DNA of 64,000 nt, from contig JAFZZI010000015.1 in NCBI GenBank assembly GCA_017615835.1, forward strand, positions 1-64,000, given 5' to 3'. Position 1 is the stretch's first letter, and each line of letters opens with the position of its first letter. The stretch comes from Bacteroidaceae bacterium (GTDB lineage: Bacteria; Bacteroidota; Bacteroidia; Bacteroidales; Bacteroidaceae). This document shows, one piece after another, positions 61,686 to 64,000 of this stretch. The notes beneath the pieces are model-generated. The model did no database searches. It saw nothing but the letters and a program-made list of their open reading frames with translations, and was not told the DNA's origin. Both the position numbers and the translations under genes were made by a program.

Positions 61686-62618
61686 TTACGAATTCTTCCA
61701 GCTTGTACGGAAAGCGTCTCCAATAATACTGTGCACATCACCCACAAGTTTCTCAGGGAAACTCTCTGATATTGCACTGATATTGGCCAAAACATTCTCC
61801 GGACGAGTTGTAGAAAACAGATTCGAAGAAATGCGCTGATTGGAAACCGAATACTGCATGGCAAGCTTTTCTATCGGATAATTCTGTAACTTGCAATACT
61901 CCACTGCTCTGCGGCAGGCAGCCTGAAGATTCTGAGGTGCCGGATGCCAGTCAGGAGCTCCCCTTTCGGAGAGGAGCCCCATAGACAATGGACTGGCATT
62001 TATCACGCCTATTCCCCGCTGCTCAAAAAAATCCAGGAAATCAACAAGTCTGTCATCGCAAAGACAGTAGTGGCAGAAGTTCAACACCGATTCGACTGTT
62101 CCCTCAGGAGTATTCTCAACCACCCACTTCAGGTTCTCCAATTGGAGATCTGTAATGCCGACATGTCCTACATATCCTTTGTCCCTGAGTTCGCAAAGTG
62201 CAGGAAGAGTCTCTTCTGCCACTTGATGAAGGTCCGAGAACTCAATATCATGGACATTGATGATGTCGATGTAATCCACACCCAAACGTTCCATACTTTC
62301 GAACACGCTGTCGTGTGCCCTCTTACCACTATAGTCCCAGGTATTGACGCCATCGTGACCATACCTGCCAACCTTTGTGGAAAGAATATATTTGTCTCGA
62401 GGTATTTCACGAAGTGCCTTTCCAAGCACATTCTCAGCCTTCAGATATCCATAGTAAGGCGAGACATCAATGAAGTTGATGCCGTTGTCCACAGCTGTAT
62501 GTACAGCCTTGATACCGTCAATCTCCTTCAGGCCATGGAATACCCCGCCGAGGCTTGACGCCCCAAAACCAAGAGCAGACAGTTTCAGGCCGGTCTTACC
62601 AAGTTCCCGGTATTCCAT
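61686..62618 (-). CDS. Aldo/keto reductase resembling L-galactose/L-fucose dehydrogenase
   Basis: This protein has 310 residues from ATG 62618. The AKR tetrad is intact: Asp51, Tyr56 (NFIDVSPYYG), Lys82 (STKVGRYG), His123 (NVHDIEF). Several segments strongly recall plant L-galactose dehydrogenase: GFGASSLGGVF, HDIEFSDLHQVAEETLPAL, FCHYCLCDDRLVDFL, and NASPLSMGLLSERGAPDWH. That subfamily oxidises L-galactose, L-fucose or D-arabinose at C1 to a lactone. It begins 1 bp after the fasciclin gene ends and is followed after 5 bp by a lactonase-like gene. Exact sugar not proven. Confidence 0.8.
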   Translation of the reverse strand: MEYRELGKTGLKLSALGFGASSLGGVFHGLKEIDGIKAVHTAVDNGINFIDVSPYYGYLKAENVLGKALREIPRDKYILSTKVGRYGHDGVNTWDYSGKRAHDSVFESMERLGVDYIDIINVHDIEFSDLHQVAEETLPALCELRDKGYVGHVGITDLQLENLKWVVENTPEGTVESVLNFCHYCLCDDRLVDFLDFFEQRGIGVINASPLSMGLLSERGAPDWHPAPQNLQAACRRAVEYCKLQNYPIEKLAMQYSVSNQRISSNLFSTTRPENVLANISAISESFPEKLVGDVHSIIGDAFRTSWKNS

Positions 62619-62619
62619 C

Positions 62620-64000
62620 CTACCACTTGTCTTCACCTTCGTCGCTGGCATACACATCTTTGGGAACCAGCTCAAGGTAATCGTAAACCATCTCTGCGTT
62701 GTCGTTGTCCAGAAGCTGACGTACTCTCAGATAGTAATCACCTTCTGCATACATATATTGCGTAGTTAGAATTCGACGCAGCATAGAATTCAGATCGCGG
62801 AACACATCACCACCTGAGGGACGGTAAGATGCCGGGGCCTTCATATATCCACGGTTACGCATTGCCTTGTCGAGCAGGCGGATTGCCATTTCGTCCTCAA
62901 GATCCGAATCCTTTATCCATCCAATCTTCGGATCCGGTCCACTGATAGTCATATCAGTAGGAATGTCAGTCGGAGACATATCAGTCGGGTCGCTTCCGAA
63001 ATAAGCCTGGATTGTACCTCGTGAGGCCATCACAGGATAACCGATACGGATTTCGTATGTTCCGTCATAAGGAACAGGCGGCAGATGCATGGTGCAGTCG
63101 TATATACCCTGAAGAATAACCTCATCACCTTCATAGCTCCAGAACCACTGGTGACGGTTGCGGACCGAACACAACGTCTCTTTAGTGAACCTCCAGTTCT
63201 TTGTATATCCGTCGAGCATTCCGGTGCACTGGTCCGTACCGGGACGGTTACGGCCGCCGCTGTTCACGAAATCGGGTGACAGTGTCGTGCAGTCATATCT
63301 TATCCTCGTCTTGAGAGCACCGTTACGTACCTCCTTACTGTAAACCAGCATATCGTCAATATAGTAGTACATACCATTCAGAGCATCCTGAATGACAGGA
63401 GTACCATCCGCATACTTCATGTCAGAAGGAGCGACCATCAGGACGCCACGGTACTCATTCTGCTTGGGGGTACCCTTGCGGTTGATGTAAATTCCGCTGG
63501 GACTTGCATTCAACGGGGTACATACACGTATGAAGGAATGAGGCATCATTGTCTCGAAAAAGTCCTCAAGATCCCACTCTTCACGAATGAAGTTCGTATT
63601 TACAAGATCCTCGTTGGTAACATTCCACTGGTCATAATTCTCATAATACTCAAGCATGTGATACGACACGAAACGGTTGAGCGGGTTACGGCGATCTGTA
63701 GGTTCGTCGTCATACAGGCCGGCGTCAAGCGGATACGATTCGTCATATACCTCTTTGGCATATCTTTTCAGGTCTTCCAGATTTTTGATACCGTGTGCTC
63801 TCATAACAGAGTTAGGTTCTACGAACATTGTATATTTAAAATACCTGTTCTCGGGGAAGATGGCATACTCGTACTCGTTTCCTGTATGATATTTTACACC
63901 AGTGGTAATGGAATCGTAACTTGGAGTCGGATATGTATCGTCCTTGTACTTGACGAGCGAGTCGCAGAGTCTGGTCTCAATCAATGCGCTGTAAAATATC
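62620..64000 (-). CDS. Fasciclin (FAS1)-domain protein, 5' end outside window
   Basis: The frame is open to the window edge, so the start is not seen. About 460 residues are visible. The first part reads FYSALIETRLCDSLV, then the FAS1 hallmark 'FVEPNSVMRAHGIKNLEDL' and 'LNRFVSYHMLEY', the H-box equivalent. The rest is beta-rich (YEGDEVILQGIYDC, IGYPVMASRGTIQAYF). Fasciclin proteins of this layout occur in polysaccharide-utilisation loci of Bacteroidales, often near SusC/SusD, as presumed surface lipoproteins. SusC/D would be expected beyond the right edge. The role in glycan capture is an inference. Confidence 0.7.
   Translation of the reverse strand, partial: IFYSALIETRLCDSLVKYKDDTYPTPSYDSITTGVKYHTGNEYEYAIFPENRYFKYTMFVEPNSVMRAHGIKNLEDLKRYAKEVYDESYPLDAGLYDDEPTDRRNPLNRFVSYHMLEYYENYDQWNVTNEDLVNTNFIREEWDLEDFFETMMPHSFIRVCTPLNASPSGIYINRKGTPKQNEYRGVLMVAPSDMKYADGTPVIQDALNGMYYYIDDMLVYSKEVRNGALKTRIRYDCTTLSPDFVNSGGRNRPGTDQCTGMLDGYTKNWRFTKETLCSVRNRHQWFWSYEGDEVILQGIYDCTMHLPPVPYDGTYEIRIGYPVMASRGTIQAYFGSDPTDMSPTDIPTDMTISGPDPKIGWIKDSDLEDEMAIRLLDKAMRNRGYMKAPASYRPSGGDVFRDLNSMLRRILTTQYMYAEGDYYLRVRQLLDNDNAEMVYDYLELVPKDVYASDEGEDKW

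Noticed and set aside
61944-62558. Plus-strand open frame of 204 codons opposite the aldo/keto reductase
   Set aside because: Shadow of the AKR gene; no promoter, signal or recognisable domain.

Overview
The window is a stretch of chromosome from a member of the Bacteroidales, most likely Prevotella or a close relative. The evidence is the promoter grammar (TTTG, 19-20 bp, then TAnnTTTG ahead of many genes), the absence of strong Shine-Dalgarno sequences, and family content typical of the order: patatin/outer-membrane-barrel fusion, DUF3078, DUF4293, TlpA/DUF4369 lipoprotein, C69 dipeptidase, BspA-like leucine-rich repeats, Rpb6-like omega, and a fasciclin-domain protein. Nothing indicates a plasmid or prophage. 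The only mobile DNA is the end of an IS256-type insertion sequence at the left edge.

Layout. 1-218: IS256-type end. 0.3-9.2 kb: TPR protein and gyrA on the minus strand, then clpC and htpG on the plus strand. 9.2-13.8 kb: patatin-barrel fusion, EamA transporter, TlpA-like lipoprotein. 13.8-14.6 kb: a repeat-rich gene-free patch holding a probable relic of an HU-like gene with its leader and promoter, several inverted and direct repeats, a perfect 19-bp palindrome and tRNA-Arg(ACG). 14.7-24.4 kb: HAD phosphatase, the ligA-dapA-M23 operon, trmD, pyrK-pyrD, an LRR lipoprotein and an XRE regulator. 24.5-36.9 kb: pepD/holA, a lone HsdR_N nuclease-like domain, Zn-ribbon/Nif3/EamA operon, an NAD-salvage pair (lipoprotein nicotinamidase and pncB), the bamD-omega-DUF4293 operon, C69 dipeptidase and an alpha/beta hydrolase. 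37-55.6 kb: uvrB-SDR, DUF3078 protein, yidC, a repeat-rich secreted protein, DsbD, an S9 peptidase-RluA-flavin reductase-tcdA run, GH18, an outer-membrane barrel and mutS2.

55.7-64 kb is a carbohydrate-use locus, all on the minus strand. In transcription order it has a fasciclin (FAS1) protein cut by the window edge, an aldo/keto reductase resembling plant L-galactose dehydrogenase, an amidohydrolase of the sugar-lactonase type, a zinc alcohol dehydrogenase resembling L-galactonate 5-dehydrogenase, an unrecognised exported protein, a GH43 arabinanase-like enzyme and a GH51 arabinofuranosidase. Dehydrogenase, lactonase and second dehydrogenase fit consecutive steps of a non-phosphorylating route for L-galactose (or L-fucose), coupled to plant arabinan side-chain removal. 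This is the most interesting multigene hypothesis in the window, but it is inferred from sequence resemblance and gene order only.

Most of the remainder is ordinary housekeeping DNA. I found no CRISPR array, rRNA operon, toxin-antitoxin pair, phage genes or complete restriction system.
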